From the NCBI GenBank assembly GCA_018398805.1, contig JAGFBZ010000712.1, positions 248,001 to 312,000 on the forward strand: DNA of 64,000 nt, given 5' to 3'. Below the pieces are notes generated by a model. It did not search any database, was not told the DNA's origin, and worked only from the letters and a program-made list of their open reading frames with translations. Shown here one piece after another: positions 13,117 to 23,544 of this stretch. How positions within the stretch are numbered: position 1 is the first letter of the stretch; the number at the start of each line of letters is the position of its first letter. This stretch comes from Hirundichthys speculiger (lineage: Eukaryota; Chordata; Actinopteri; Beloniformes; Exocoetidae). A program made the translations under genes and the position numbers.

Positions 13117-13154
13117 GAATTTCCATTCATGACAGTTGTCATGAATGGAAATTC
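13117..13154. repeat. Perfect 18-bp palindrome (hairpin) with 2-nt loop
   Basis: The left arm gaatttccattcatgaca (13117-13134) is exactly the reverse complement of the right arm (13137-13154), separated by gt. Part of it (catgacaactgt-type sequence) resembles the tail of a dispersed repeat seen elsewhere in the window, so it may mark two copies joined head to head. Confidence 0.8.
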
Positions 13155-13789
13155 AAGAATATAAAGCCACATGTTCATGGCTGGATTCACCCAAAGCAGC
13201 CTGCAGAGATATGCCAACACATCATCTGAGCGTGAAATTATGTTACATGATGCATGATACATGCATCAATTATGTTTTTTCCTTTTATGCCATATTAGTG
13301 AAGAATCATCATCATCATGGAAGTGTCAGTAGTTGTGCTCGTTAACACGATAGTTGTAAAAATTGGCAGTGCTTTAAATAGTAAAATGCCAAAGCTTGAA
13401 AGCTATAAACCGCTGAAAGGCATTGAAATGTTCTGAGCCAGTGAAACACTGAAATATTGTTTGTCCGACACAGTGTTTCAAATCACTCACTTTAGGAAGA
13501 GTGACACAAGCTTGAAGCCTCTGTCTCATTTTCCCATCACTAGGATTTACTCTGTTTTGGTGCCAACCCCCTGAGGTCAGTTCAGGAACTGCAACAAAAG
13601 CTACTTTGGTAGATTTTGGGGATGTTGGCACTCGGTCCCACCGCATCATTTCAATCAGGCTGAGGCCAGGGCCTTTGACCAGTTCATTTCTGATGTAGAT
13701 CATTGCCCTATCACATGATTCAATTTCAGCCAAGGTTTCGCTGTCAGACAGATAAGCTCACATTTGCTACTAGAATACTGTGGTATACA

Positions 13790-14125
13790 GAGAACTTCAT
13801 GGTCCGCTCGTTGACTGAAAGGTGTCCACATCCATCCATGTATGTCCACTTATCCAGATTCAGGTCATGGGGGCAGCAGTCAAACCCAGACCTCCTACTC
13901 CAAGCCATTCCCAGACCACCTGACAGCATGATCTGGGTCTGCCTCTGGACCTTCTCTCTGTTGGACATGCCCAAAACACATCTACAGGGAAAGGTACAGG
14001 AGTCCAACAGATGTCTGAACTGCCTCAACAGGCTCCTCTGGATGTGGAGGAACAGCGATTTTATCCTGAGTTCCTCTTGGATGACTGAGCTAGTGGCTGA
14101 ATGGGTTTGTGTGCTCAAATGATCC
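13790..14125. repeat. Teleost interspersed repeat fragment, probably non-LTR retrotransposon
   Basis: The sequence from ggtcatgggggcagcagtca (about 13863) through gatgtggaggaacagcgatt (about 14040) to gatgactgagctagtggctg has the look of a repeat common in fish genomes, probably the 3' part of a LINE. The open frames on both strands are decayed. Family assignment is from general recognition only. Confidence 0.5.
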
Positions 14126-14252
14126 CGAGAGCCATGTTGGGTCTCCTAGGACTTTTGGTCCTAGAGGGCAGGCCAGACTTGACCCGTGTGGATAGTGAGA
14201 GACTGAGAGTTTAGGGGACGCAACCCTGAGCCAGGCCTGGGGGAGGGGCTTA

Positions 14253-15010
14253 TTGCAGACCACCTGGGGGTTGGGTCTTCACCCATGGCTGTCAAAACTA
14301 GTGTTCTGTCCTGTGGTCCAGTGGCTGCAAAACCACCCCAAACCATCATCCTTCCTCCACTGTGCTTCTCCTGGAGATGCTTCTCCTGAAATGCTGTGTT
14401 TGGTTTTCTCCAAACATGGTGTTGGACATTCAGGCCAAACTCCACTCTGGTCTCATCTGTCCATAGGACATTGATCCAAAAGTCTCGTCCTTTGCTCAGA
14501 TGCAGTTTTATGAAGCTCAATCCTGCTTCCATGTTTTTTAGACAGAAGAGTCTTTGTTCTAGAAACCCTTCCAGACAAACCATACTCGCTCAGTCTTCTA
14601 CAAACTGTGTCAGTGAGGCCCGCAGGCTCTGAGATGTAACTCCTGGGGTTTTTGTATTTCTCTGGGCATTGCATGGTCTGATCATGGGGTAAATTTACTG
14701 GGACATCCTTGACCGTTTTCCACTTGGGAATACTTATTTTCAATGTGGAACATGAACTCCAAATAGTTTGGAGTTTCCAGGTTGATGTGGAGCAACAACT
14801 GCTTCTCTAAGACCATTTCTTATGTCTTTTTTTTTACTTGGCATTGTGTTAGCATACACCTGAAAGCATTTGCTTTCATAGAAGTCCGCACACCTGCTGA
14901 TGATTCATTCATCAAGGGCTGATGTTCAGCAGCACCTGGTTACAACCTACACTCTTTAATCCGACTGAAGCAATGAAGGGATACTTGAGATTTCCCAAGT
15001 GATTGTTTGG
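14253..15010 (-). mobile_element. Tc1/mariner-like transposon relic (-)
   Basis: Read on the minus strand, 14743 to 14290 carries decayed transposase. It includes a T-D-T-V-C-R-R-L-S stretch of the DNA-binding half, a D-F-W-I-N-V-L-W-T-D-E-T stretch with the first catalytic Asp, and a G-G-R-M-M-V-W-G-G-F-A-A stretch. Two overlapping frames are needed to follow it, so it is broken. Beyond the transposase, 14885-14935 and 14965-14995 match the end of the relic at 16.4-17.0 kb, giving the outer boundary near 15000. It is non-functional. Confidence 0.75.
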
Positions 15011-15837
15011 TTTTTGGTTTAACTTTTGTGGGAAAAGTTATATGCTGTTGCTCATCTGAGGTTGTGTACAAGACACAAAAGGATTACTAAGTTTGGAACA
15101 TGACATTAAAAAGCTGGACAGCATCTACCAGCCACTCTGGCTGATTCAGACAAGGGGGACTGCTGTTTTGAGACACAAAAAAAAGTGCAAAGAATTCCTG
15201 TGTGAAGACACCAGGGGTGAGTAAAGGACAGATGGACAGAGAGACTGGAGACTTCCACTCCCTGTGACTTGACGTTAGCGTCACAGGCCTGCAGACAGAC
15301 GGATGAATGGACGGATGGATGTTCTGAAGCTGGATCGTCTTCACCCAGCAACTGACGTGCACTCACGCACCCACACCTCCTCCTCCTCCAGATTCATTCA
15401 TCCCTCCATCAGCTGGATGGCAGGAGGAGAAGGAGGGGGGATGTTTGCGGTTGTCCATCGTCACTCTGTCCACTTCCTGTTTGAGGATTAGCCATCTCCA
15501 TGAACGACAGCGGAGGAGTCAGAAAGCGAGTCTTCAGCCCTGACGTGCCCTTTGATGTGCATCTCGCGCCTCTTTGTTGCCGCCATGTGTGTTTTTCCGA
15601 GCTGAAACCAGCCCAGGAGTCGTCTTCTGTGTTTTGTTCTGTGTCCGCCGTGGCTCCGGGCCCTCATGCGTCAGAGTCTTTCTCTCTCTGAGGCCCCTGA
15701 GCAAACATATTAAGAGCCACCTTATCACCGCTTATACAGCCAGGCCACACACATTAAACACACACAGAACGATGGCTTTGACTCCCCAAATGTCACCACG
15801 GCGGCTCAGCAGGAAGGGGCAGGGCCAGGGTGTGTTC

Positions 15838-15890
15838 CACGTCAGCCATTGGTCGACGAGGGCCAGATTCGGGGTTCATAAAGGCCAGAC
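15838..15890 (+). promoter_or_regulatory. Candidate core promoter of urp2
   Basis: About 320-360 bp before the urp2 start codon there is a CRE-like half site (ccacgtca, about 15838), an inverted CCAAT box (ccattgg, about 15846) and a TATA-like gttcataaaggc (about 15874). Spacing is plausible for transcription starting near 15905. A very short upstream frame (15949-15972, seven codons and a stop) would lie in the leader. This is inferred from motifs only. Confidence 0.35.
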
Positions 15891-16204
15891 GAGGGTTTCT
15901 GGGGAAGACGAACGCACTCTTGACAAGCCTTCTTCGAGAGGCGCATCCATGGAAGATCAAGCCAGCAACTGAAACGTGGACGAACACCAGAGTCTGGTCG
16001 GAAACAACCGTCACAATCGTGTGCCAGCGTTCAGAGTCATTCAGGTGCCCCAGCCCATGAGCAGGACATCTCCACCGCATCAGCAGCAGCTCTGAGGAGG
16101 TGGACGCGAGATTGGAGTTTCAGCGCACACAAACAGAACCAGTGAACCAGAAGAACCAGACCCCAGGTTTGAACCTGACCTCAGACCAGCAGCTCCTGTC
16201 GGCC

Positions 16205-16271
16205 ATGAAGGTGGTCCTGATGATGCTGATGATTGTCGGGATGCAGGTGGAAGCAGCACCCACCGAGGAAG
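16205..16271 (+). CDS. urp2: urp2 exon 1 (signal peptide)
   Basis: Twenty-two codons plus one base, ending gaggaag|gtagag. The reading is Met-Lys then a hydrophobic core rich in Val, Leu, Met and Ile and small residues before Ala-Pro-Thr-Glu-Glu, a typical cleavable signal peptide. Phase 1 fits the 21150 acceptor. Confidence 0.75.
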
Positions 16272-19200
16272 GTAGAGTCAGCCGTCCTCCACTTCCACAC
16301 AGCTGCTGGTACAGCAGAGGCTCTGAGTTACGTCAGATGAAAACCATACGACTGTTTTCACTGTATCATTAATTATTTAGAAACTATGAAGACTACCAAG
16401 AAAAAAAAAAAACATGAGGGCAATGCTAAGTACCACCAAAACTTAATAGTAGTTGGACATTCACACAGGTCTTCTAAGGTTCTCTAAGGCATTTCAGTCA
16501 GGTTGAGATCTGAACTTTGTCTGTGGGACTAGAGCTTCAGGTCAAACAACTCCTCTTTGGTCTCAGCAGTCCATAGAAGATTCTTCCAGAAGTCTTGTGG
16601 TTGGTTCAAACACAGTTTGAGGCTTTCTTTTTGCAAATGGACTTGGCCTGCAGGCTTCTTTCTCCTTTCCCCCCTGTAGGGGTAGCCACAGCAGATCATT
16701 GGATTCCACATAGTGATTTGGCATGTTTTTTTTTTTTTATTATTATTAAAGGCCAGATATAAAACACAACCCTCCTCACTTATCCAGCGTTGGGACCAGC
16801 ACCATGAGTTGCTGGGATAATGGGGACCATCTTTCCCTCTTGGTACTTTGTTACTGCACAGCTGAATGGTCCAGCCCAGAAAACTGTCAAAGCATCTGCT
16901 GATGATTAGTTCATCAAAGGCTGATGATTGGCAGCACCTGGCTGAATAATTACACTGTTAAATCCTATGAAAGCAGTAAGGGGGTACTTAGGATTGCCTG
17001 TTTTATTTATTTATTTTTTTTCCTTTTTTTTGGGTTAGTTTCTTTCTTAAATCAATGAGCTGCTGAACTGTCTTGACTCAATAAGTTAATCAAATCTTTA
17101 ACCTGATAAAAAAAAATGATGTCTATAGAAAAGAGCGAGACAAGCCCTCTGTGACATCACACGTTTTCTGAAACTCATTCTTTTTTTCATTCATTTATTT
17201 CTTATTTTTATCTTCTTATTTTTATTTTTTTATGTTTATCCCCCCCACCTCCCAAATTTAGGAAAATGGGCAGAGCAAATAAGCCTGGTAGTTGCTTGAA
17301 CACACCGCACTACCTCAGTTACTACAAGCTAATGATTTGAGTTTAGCACGTGCTAACTGATGATGCAAACTAGTGTTGTTTTGCATTTAGTCTGACTAAA
17401 TCGGTCCATCAGTTGTCGTTTTGATAGTGACATATGAAACAAAGACTGCTGAGGCTCTGCTTGAGCTCTGTCGTCATCACCACACTCATTCAGCAGCTAG
17501 CTGGCTGCAAGCCAACTGAGGCGAGCTACAGTTGGGATGTTAATAGAATTAATGACACAACAAGCCATATTGTCTTTAAAATAAGAGAGAGTATGCTCCT
17601 TAGGTCTTAATATTGTAGCTCAGACAGCTCACCAAAAGTACTAAGTAGCTAAAGTGATGACAGCTAACTTTCCTCCAGAGACACAAATACAACTGTCACC
17701 CATAATGCCATATCCTTAATATTGGATGTACTCTTTGTTTTTGTAGAAAGCTGGGCAGCTGGTAGCTTGTTGGCCACTAGCTCTGGCAGCAGCTGGGCCA
17801 TCTTCACAAACCTAGAAGAGTCAGGCAAAGTGGCTCAGCCAGTGGCTGACAAGCCAGCAGCTTGTCAGACCATCTGTCCACCAGCTAGCACAAGCTAGCG
17901 GCCTTTGGCTAGAGCTGATACACATTTGATGCCAGAGCATGACCAGCACAAAAAATTAAAATAACAATGATTATTATCCTTAAGTTTATATTTGGAGCTC
18001 TGAAGTTCACTAAAGGTGATAAGTAGCTAAGGCTAAAGCTAAAACAGCCAAGCGCATATATTCCCACTTCCAGGTTGAGACCATTGCTGAACTATACAAA
18101 ATTGCACTTTGTCTACTGACCACTAGGTACTGCCTTGAAAATAAGCTAATCTCCATTGACCTCCACGTTAAAATCTCTCTAAAGAAACAAATTTATGGTA
18201 GCGTCATCACTTTAGCTGTTATCACTTTAACTACTTAATGCTAAGCATTAAATTCTGAGCTGTAAACAAAAATCTAACAAATCATAATCTTAATTTAAGT
18301 AGAATATACATATGTTTTCTTGTGCTTGTGTGTTGCCAATTGTGCTAGCACTGTTCAGGAAGGGTCTGAGGACGAAGCTCAGCTAAGCAGCTTTAATCTC
18401 TGCTGTGCAGCAGCCTCTCCACAGCTCCTCCAATGGCTGATGTATGTATATCAGCGAGAGACATCCGGCGACTGACAGGTCCCAGCTGAGCTCTGCTAGT
18501 CCTCATGTCAGGCTTGGCAGCATTTGTTTAAAAGGTCATTTTTGTATGCAGAGGAATATTAATTATCATCATAAGCTAAGACAGACAAATCTGCCCAATT
18601 TCAACATGGTGCCATACAGTACGAGGTAAAAGAGGCTTTAAATTCACTCTGTAGAAAACCTATAGGTGACATCACAGAGGGTAGTTTCTCTGCTGACAAG
18701 CAGCCTTTTGATTCCATAAACTGACATACAGCTGTCACTCATAAAACCACAGTCTTAATAAACACACATTTTTGATTTCTATCATTTTTACCTGAAACAA
18801 AAATTCTCTCCTGGTACAACTGTTATTATAGGGACCAAAGCCAATTTTGTGCCAGGCTGTAAATGTGTCTATTTCTCATCTAAAGTTGGACATTTTAATA
18901 TGGAGGTCAGTGGAGACTGTCCAACTTTTGCTTTGTGCATCTCATGTGTTTCTGATTTAAATAAAAATAATTGGGAACAAGAACAACACACGTAAGTGTG
19001 ATGAGATGGTCCGAAATTACGTTAGAAATGATGTTCTCTCATTCTTATATAATCTTTTCTGCTTGAATATTCGGCAGAGAAAATATATGGGGGAGATGGG
19101 TCATGTGACAGACTGAAACCATGTAGATTCAAACAAAACCCAGCAGTGTTTGTGAATGGATGCTGTGATAACAGCCTGATGGTGACACTTTTACAACGAG

Positions 19201-22200
19201 AGCGCGGCTGTGATTCAGGGGGAGCTGCTCACATTCCTCCGCTCCTCAGAAAACTGTCCAACACCATCCACATGTGAACGATTCTTCTGTCACTCCGCGG
19301 GGTCTCGTAGCAACTCCCGCTGTCAGCGGTGATGGTGGTGAGAGTGATGTCATGTGTATGAAGAGGCCTCGCAGACAGAGGCTGATCGTCTGAGTGTTTA
19401 AAGACCTGAGTCCATCCCGATAGACAAACATGGAGCGTATAAGAACTGGACAAGCCCTCTGTGATGTCACCTAATGGGTTTCTGGAGAGTCTTTTTCATC
19501 TCGCTGCGTGGCACCATGCTGCAAACAGAACTTTGCTAAACATCTCTTTTGAACCCTTTCAGGCTGATTCAGAACCGATGGCAGTGGTCTCTTAGTAAGG
19601 TTGATAGCACAACAAGCCATTCATCCATCATCTTTACACCTTTTCGACTTAAAAATTGTGGACATGCGCCCCCTAGTGGCCCAGACATAACTGGAGTGTG
19701 CAGTGCTCCACCTAAGTAACCCAAACACAGCAGCGTGGAGCATCTGTTACGGATAACGCAGACATGTCTTGGATTGATGATGTTAGGCAGTGGCCTCCAG
19801 ATGAAGGTAGTTTATCGCTGAAAAATGCAACGCTGGCTATAACTAACGTCAACAAGCCATAAAGATTATGCTACTGTAACATTAACGTTAGCGGTAAATT
19901 AGGCTATGTGTTAATGTTATATTTAATTTATTTTATCATTCTCCTAATTCATTCATTCATTTATTGATTTATAGGCTTGTGCTAGTGCCGAGGGCTACAG
20001 TAGCGTCATACTGCTGTTCTTTCGGCCAGAATCGTCCGGGACTCTCAGCGAGACTATGAATAGTATGAGATTGAATGTTAACTGTCCACTCACCCGGCTG
20101 TATTCATTTGGAACAAAGTCCTTTCTGTTGAAATTTTTCACCCACGTCTTCCTAACTTCTTGGTTGTCGGTGCGCCCAGGAAATCGGTAGCAAACTGTAT
20201 GGCTGCAAACATGGCAGTCTTCGTGCAGTAAAGGCTTGTGTATTTTGCATACTTTCTTCTTCCATTGTTGAATTTTCACACCATTGTTGGCACAGTTTAT
20301 GACGGAACATGTATTCCCACTCGACCGACTCGACATTATAAAAATATATATTTGTAGAAAGAGAAAAACACTGGTTAATCTGCGAGCCGGTGAAAGTGTC
20401 GCTCTGTGGCAAAGTAAGCCAATGGCGGACGGGGTACTTCCGGGGGGCTGGCCCGAAAAGGTCTATACCTGCTTATTCTTGTGCATGGTCACATAGATCT
20501 GCTAGAGTCTATCCCAGCTCTTTTTGGTCGAATAGCAGGGGTCCACCCTGGACAGGTCACTGGACCATCGCAGGGCCACAAATAGGCAAACACCAATTAA
20601 CCTGTTATACATGTTTCTGGACTGTGGGAGGAGAAAACCCTCACAAGCACAAGGAGAACATGCAGACTCGACACAGGAGGACCCCTGCTGAGACTTGAAC
20701 CAGCAACACTTCTTGCTATGACGAACAATAAGCCACTAAGTTTCCACAAGCGGAGTTTCCGGGGTAAAACTAGGAGGCTGGAATTTTAATGGGACCGACC
20801 TCCTCCTTTGTCCTTTCAGCTGTTGTGTATCCACTTATGGTGACAGAGCCAGGTGCATGTAAACTACCATTACAGACCACCTGGCAGTAGTGCATTTACA
20901 GTCAGTGGTCCCAGTCAACTACTGGCCTGGACATTCTGCCCATTTTCCCATTTTTAGATTGACTGAGGTTGGGTGGCGACATCTCCTGCCAACATGGTCA
21001 TCGTTCAGAGCAACAAAAACATGTTGTCATCACAGAGGGTTTGTCATCATATACAGTATATGTATAACCACAGTCTTTTCACTTGTGGGGACTTTGTTGT
21101 CCGTGTTCAGATGTGGAAACAAATGTGGTTTGAACCCTTTCTCCTCCAGGTTATATAAAGGCATCGGATCCTCATCCGAGTCCCTTTCCTGCATCAGCTC
21201 TGTACCCGAGTCCATACATGAAACGCCGGCTTCTGGGTGCCAAATCATCCACACTGGAGGAAACGACGAAGAGCGCCACCACAAGGGTGATGAGGGCCGG
21301 GAGATCCAGGACCAGCACGGACCCAGCCACTTCAGAGAAACGAGCCAAGATGCTGAAGATGATCTCAGCGCTGGAAGGTCTACACAGGACCTTCAACAGC
21401 ACACTGAGCTCCCAGATCTCCATCATGTCACGAGGTAGGGACTCTGTGGTTTTACTGGTCAGGATCTACAAAACTGGAACCTTTGTTTCAGCAACCAGTC
21501 ACGGTCTCAAGTCACTTGAACCTTTTCTTCTCATTTCAGCAAACGGCAGAAACCCAGCAAGAAAAAATAAAGTGGTAAGTTCCTAAAAGCAAGGGCCTGC
21601 TCATCAACATCAACATGTAACTTTTCTTACTCTGCTATTATTTAACAAAATCCCCCCACAATTCATCAGCTTGTAGAGCCACCTTTAGCAGTATTTACTT
21701 AAAGTAGTGGTTTCCTGTATGACTTCATCACATGGCTGTGGTGGAGTTTTGGTCCAGTCTTCTCTACAATGATGCTTCATTTAAGGTGTCACCACAGCTC
21801 AGATTTATATCTCAGAATGGTTCAAATGTTGGCTTGGTTATGGGTGGTTATTGTCAGTTGTGAGGTGTTATTGGTGGTGATTAGGTAGTTATTGGGTGAT
21901 TGCTGTGTGGGTATTAGGTGGTTGTTGGGAGGACTTTGGGTGGTGGTTGTTGGGTAGTTGCCGGGAAGTTAGGTGGTTGTCAGTGGTTATTGGGTGTTTA
22001 TTGCCTTGCTGCTGGGTAGTCATTGGTTATTGTGGGCAGTTCTTAGTTGATTGATTAGCCTCTTCTCTCTCTTGTTTTGCTGAAAGGTGCCTATTTGGTT
22101 GTCGTGTGGTTATTTGGTAATTCATAGGAGCTTATTTGCTGGTGGTTATTGGGTAGTTATTGTTATTATTGAGTTGTTATTGGTGGTGATTAGGTGGTTA

Positions 22201-22788
22201 TTGGGTGATTCTTGTGTGGGTATCAGGTGGTTGTTGGGAGGACTTTGGGTGGTGGTTGTTGGGTGATTGCCGGTGGTTATCGGTTATTGGGTAGTCATTG
22301 GTTATTGTGGGCGGTTCTTACTTGATTGATTAGCCTCTTCTCTCTGTCTGGTTTTGCTGAAAGGTGCCTATTTGGTTGTCCTGTGGTTATTTGGTAATTA
22401 ATGGGAGCTTATTTGTTTGGTGGTTATTGGGTAGTTGTTGGGTAACTTTGGGGTAGTTTGTGGTAGTTGTGGGTAACAAGTTACTTAACTGAATAGCCTC
22501 CTCCCTCTGTCTGATTTTGCTGGAAGGTCCCTGCAGCAGAAGGCGGGCTAAAGCCAACCACGGCGGCCCTGTCCACAGATGACAGCACCAGTGTAGACGC
22601 CAATGACCTAAGTCAGACGGGTCGGAACGGCAGGAAGTCCCAGACACCACAAACCAAGAAGACCAACAAGAGAGGTGAGTACATCACCAGATCTGACCCG
22701 AGGTGTTTGAGCGGAAAGAAACAACAACATGACAAATAAATGTGCTTCTTTCACAGTGTGTTTTTGGAAGTACTGCTCCCAGAACTGA
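16205..22788 (+). CDS. urp2: Urotensin II-related peptide 2 precursor (spliced, 5 coding exons)
   Basis: Coding exons are 16205-16271, 21150-21434, 21540-21574, 22527-22674 and 22757-22788. All have GT/AG borders and compatible phases (1, 1, 0, 1), giving 188 codons plus stop. Exon 1 encodes a start Met and a hydrophobic signal peptide ([17 protein letters not shown]). The middle exons encode a variable propeptide. The precursor ends K-R then [10 protein letters not shown] and stop: a dibasic cleavage site followed by a decapeptide with the Cys-Phe-Trp-Lys-Tyr-Cys ring of the urotensin II family. The V...SQN form is, from knowledge of fish peptides, that of Urp2. The product is secreted and acts on urotensin II receptors; in zebrafish Urp2 comes from cerebrospinal-fluid-contacting neurons and is linked to axial straightening. 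Intron 1 (4.9 kb) has been enlarged by transposons. Confidence is high for the last exon and good for exon 1, which rests on signal peptide, phase and distance. Confidence 0.9.
16400..17010 (-). mobile_element. Tc1/mariner-like transposon relic (-) in urp2 intron 1
   Basis: On the minus strand 16740-16530 reads as decayed transposase with [15 protein letters not shown], in which the catalytic Asp of the usual W-T-D-E is replaced by Ala. The flank at 16885-16930 (gctgatgattagttcatcaa) and 16960-16995 matches the outer end of the 14.3-kb relic. It is a second, shorter copy of the same dead family. Confidence 0.7.
17130..19010. repeat. Cluster of dispersed-repeat fragments in urp2 intron 1
   Basis: Fragments of one repeat family recur here in both orientations: gacaagccctctgtgacatc at 17143, its inverted form gtgacatcacagagggtag at 18668, and the tract tctccattgacctccacgtt at 18151 with tggacattttaatatggagg at 18887. 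Related fragments lie at 24360, 36815, 48600, 53430 and 54955. No coding exon was found between them. Confidence 0.5.
19764..19806 (+). pseudogene. Transposon-associated first exon ([14 protein letters not shown])
   Basis: An ATG opens fourteen codons reading [14 protein letters not shown] and ends at gatgaag|gtagtt, a plausible donor. This N-terminus resembles that of YqaJ-domain proteins encoded in fish transposons, from general recognition. No downstream exon with the nuclease domain was found in the following 1.3 kb, so this is probably an orphan exon. Confidence 0.4.
20094..20336 (-). pseudogene. THAP zinc-finger first exon (transposon-derived)
   Basis: The minus-strand frame starts [18 protein letters not shown], with a C-x4-C pair as in the first half of a THAP C2CH finger. 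It continues through a C/H-rich insert to F-P-G-R and T-W-V-K-N-F-N-R and ends at agccgg|gtgagt, a strong splice donor. The second C-x2-H pair would lie in the next exon, which is not seen. THAP domains bind DNA and occur in Kolobok, P and IS4EU-type transposases as well as host proteins. The exon itself is intact; the gene is not. Confidence 0.6.
20462..20705 (+). repeat. Teleost interspersed repeat copy A
   Basis: The block includes ctatcccagctctttttggt, ccaccctggacaggtcactg, a stretch on the pattern of ggactgtgggaggagaaaac, and gaacatgcagactcgacaca. The same ordered blocks occur in reverse orientation at 39600-39940. The family is common in fish genomes; open frames inside it are not genes. 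Confidence 0.7.
20735..20905 (+). repeat. Partial copy of the 4.1-kb MITE-like family
   Basis: gtttccggggtaaaactagg and ggctggaattttaatgggac followed by accgacctcctcc match the left part of the 4112-4658 element by eye. The right terminal repeat is missing. Confidence 0.5.
21150..21434 (+). CDS. urp2: urp2 exon 2 (propeptide)
   Basis: The acceptor is ctcctccag|gttata and the donor tcacgag|gtaggg. The 285-base exon encodes most of the propeptide, including a K-R-R site (Y-M-K-R-R-L-L) and a region with alternating hydrophobic residues ([10 protein letters not shown]). Phase 1 at both ends. Confidence 0.8.
21540..21574 (+). CDS. urp2: urp2 exon 3
   Basis: A 35-base exon between catttcag and gtaagttc. 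It restores phase 0 and encodes [12 protein letters not shown], including the junction codon. Small size is compensated by strong splice sites on both sides. Confidence 0.75.
21840..22490 (+). repeat. Tandem duplication and GT-rich repeat in urp2 intron 3
   Basis: A unit of about 280 bp is present twice. Blocks such as gattagcctcttctctct, ttttgctgaaaggtgcctat and ggttatttggtaatt occur at about 22053-22130 and again at about 22328-22405. Between them are degenerate ggtggttattgggtagtt repeats. The unit's right end (ttttgctgaaag|gtgcct) resembles the true exon 4 acceptor (ttttgctggaag|gtccct, 22515-22530), so the duplication seems to have started at the exon 4 boundary. Confidence 0.75.
22527..22674 (+). 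CDS. urp2: urp2 exon 4 (propeptide, ends at dibasic site)
   Basis: The 148-base exon follows ttttgctggaag and ends aacaagagag|gtgagt. It encodes a Thr/Ser/Lys-rich stretch closing K-K-T-N-K-R, the processing site just before the mature peptide. Alternative AG sites slightly downstream lead to an early stop, which supports this acceptor. Confidence 0.85.
22757..22788 (+). CDS. urp2: urp2 exon 5 (mature cyclic decapeptide)
   Basis: After the acceptor tctttcacag, the reading is [10 protein letters not shown] followed by TGA at 22786-22788; the first Val codon is split with exon 4. The two cysteines form the six-residue ring that defines urotensin II-family peptides. Confidence 0.92.
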
Positions 22789-23314
22789 GCGTCTTCACTC
22801 GACGCTGACCTTCCCTCGCCGCTGCTATCCCTTTTCAGTCAAAAAACCTCTTTCTGTCTTTAGTCCCAGCTGCTGGAACATGTGCGATACACTGTGGACG
22901 CCGGACCTATTTGTGGTCCAGACATGTTGGATGCTCCAGAGAAGATCTTCAGACTTGTGATGAATATTCTTGCAAACATGGAGCTATTAGACAGTTTCAG
23001 AGGTCTCATTATATCGTCCATCTGTCCATCCCGAACTTCTTCCTGTCCTCTGTCTTGACTCTGACCCCTAAGCTCCAGGAGACGGTTGCTGTGGCACCAG
23101 GGAGCCCTGCATCTCCCCCCTCCCTCTCCATCTACCCCGGCGCCAGCCTCGACTCGGACCTTTTCATTTGCTCATTAATTAACAAGACTGACCAATCAAA
23201 GACGACGATGTGTGCTCGAGGCCCGGGCACATGAACACCCACACAAGCACACCCCTGTTAACCCTCCATCTGAAGACAGACACATGATGATTTTGTATCT
23301 GTGTGCCAATGTTA

Positions 23315-23320
23315 AATAAA
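23315..23320 (+). terminator. Poly(A) signal AATAAA, probable urp2 3' end
   Basis: gttaaataaagatc lies 527 bases after the urp2 stop codon. It is the first canonical AATAAA that could close the transcript. The 3' UTR (22789-23335) otherwise has no features. Confidence 0.6.
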
Positions 23321-23544
23321 GATCATCTGTAGCATGGCAACCAGCAGCTGTGACACCAACGGCTTGTATTTTCTGTTCTTTGAGCCACACTCTGCTCCAC
23401 TATGGACACGCAAACATGATCAAACTGTTTCACATCCAGTTAGTAAATCACGTACAGTCATCCGCAAAAGTTAGAGCCCTTTTAATCTTTCAATCTAATG
23501 TTTTTTTTTTCTGATTGTAGTGGGTCTTAGTACTCTACTTTCTA

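Larger units (their letters stand above)
19639..20461. mobile_element. THAP-type DNA transposon fragment with divergent first exons
   Basis: Two short first exons face away from each other: a plus-strand exon at 19764-19806 and a minus-strand THAP exon at 20336-20094. Terminal ccttttcg (19639-19646) and cgaaaagg (20454-20461) could be the ends of the element. The combination of a THAP transposase gene with a second gene resembles the two-gene IS4EU/ISL2EU-type elements, but downstream exons are absent, so the class is inferred. It lies inside intron 1 of urp2. Confidence 0.45.

Noticed and set aside
13703..14122. Overlapping 139- and 124-codon frames on opposite strands
   Set aside because: They lie in an interspersed repeat fragment and neither shows a domain.
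15500..16080. Open frames of 63-132 codons upstream of urp2
   Set aside because: Several overlap on both strands in a GC-rich stretch that fits a promoter and 5' leader; none shows a domain.
20890..21438. 182-codon plus-strand frame overlapping urp2 exon 2
   Set aside because: It reads through the intron and exon 2 in the wrong frame; the spliced frame with compatible phases gives the urotensin-family precursor.
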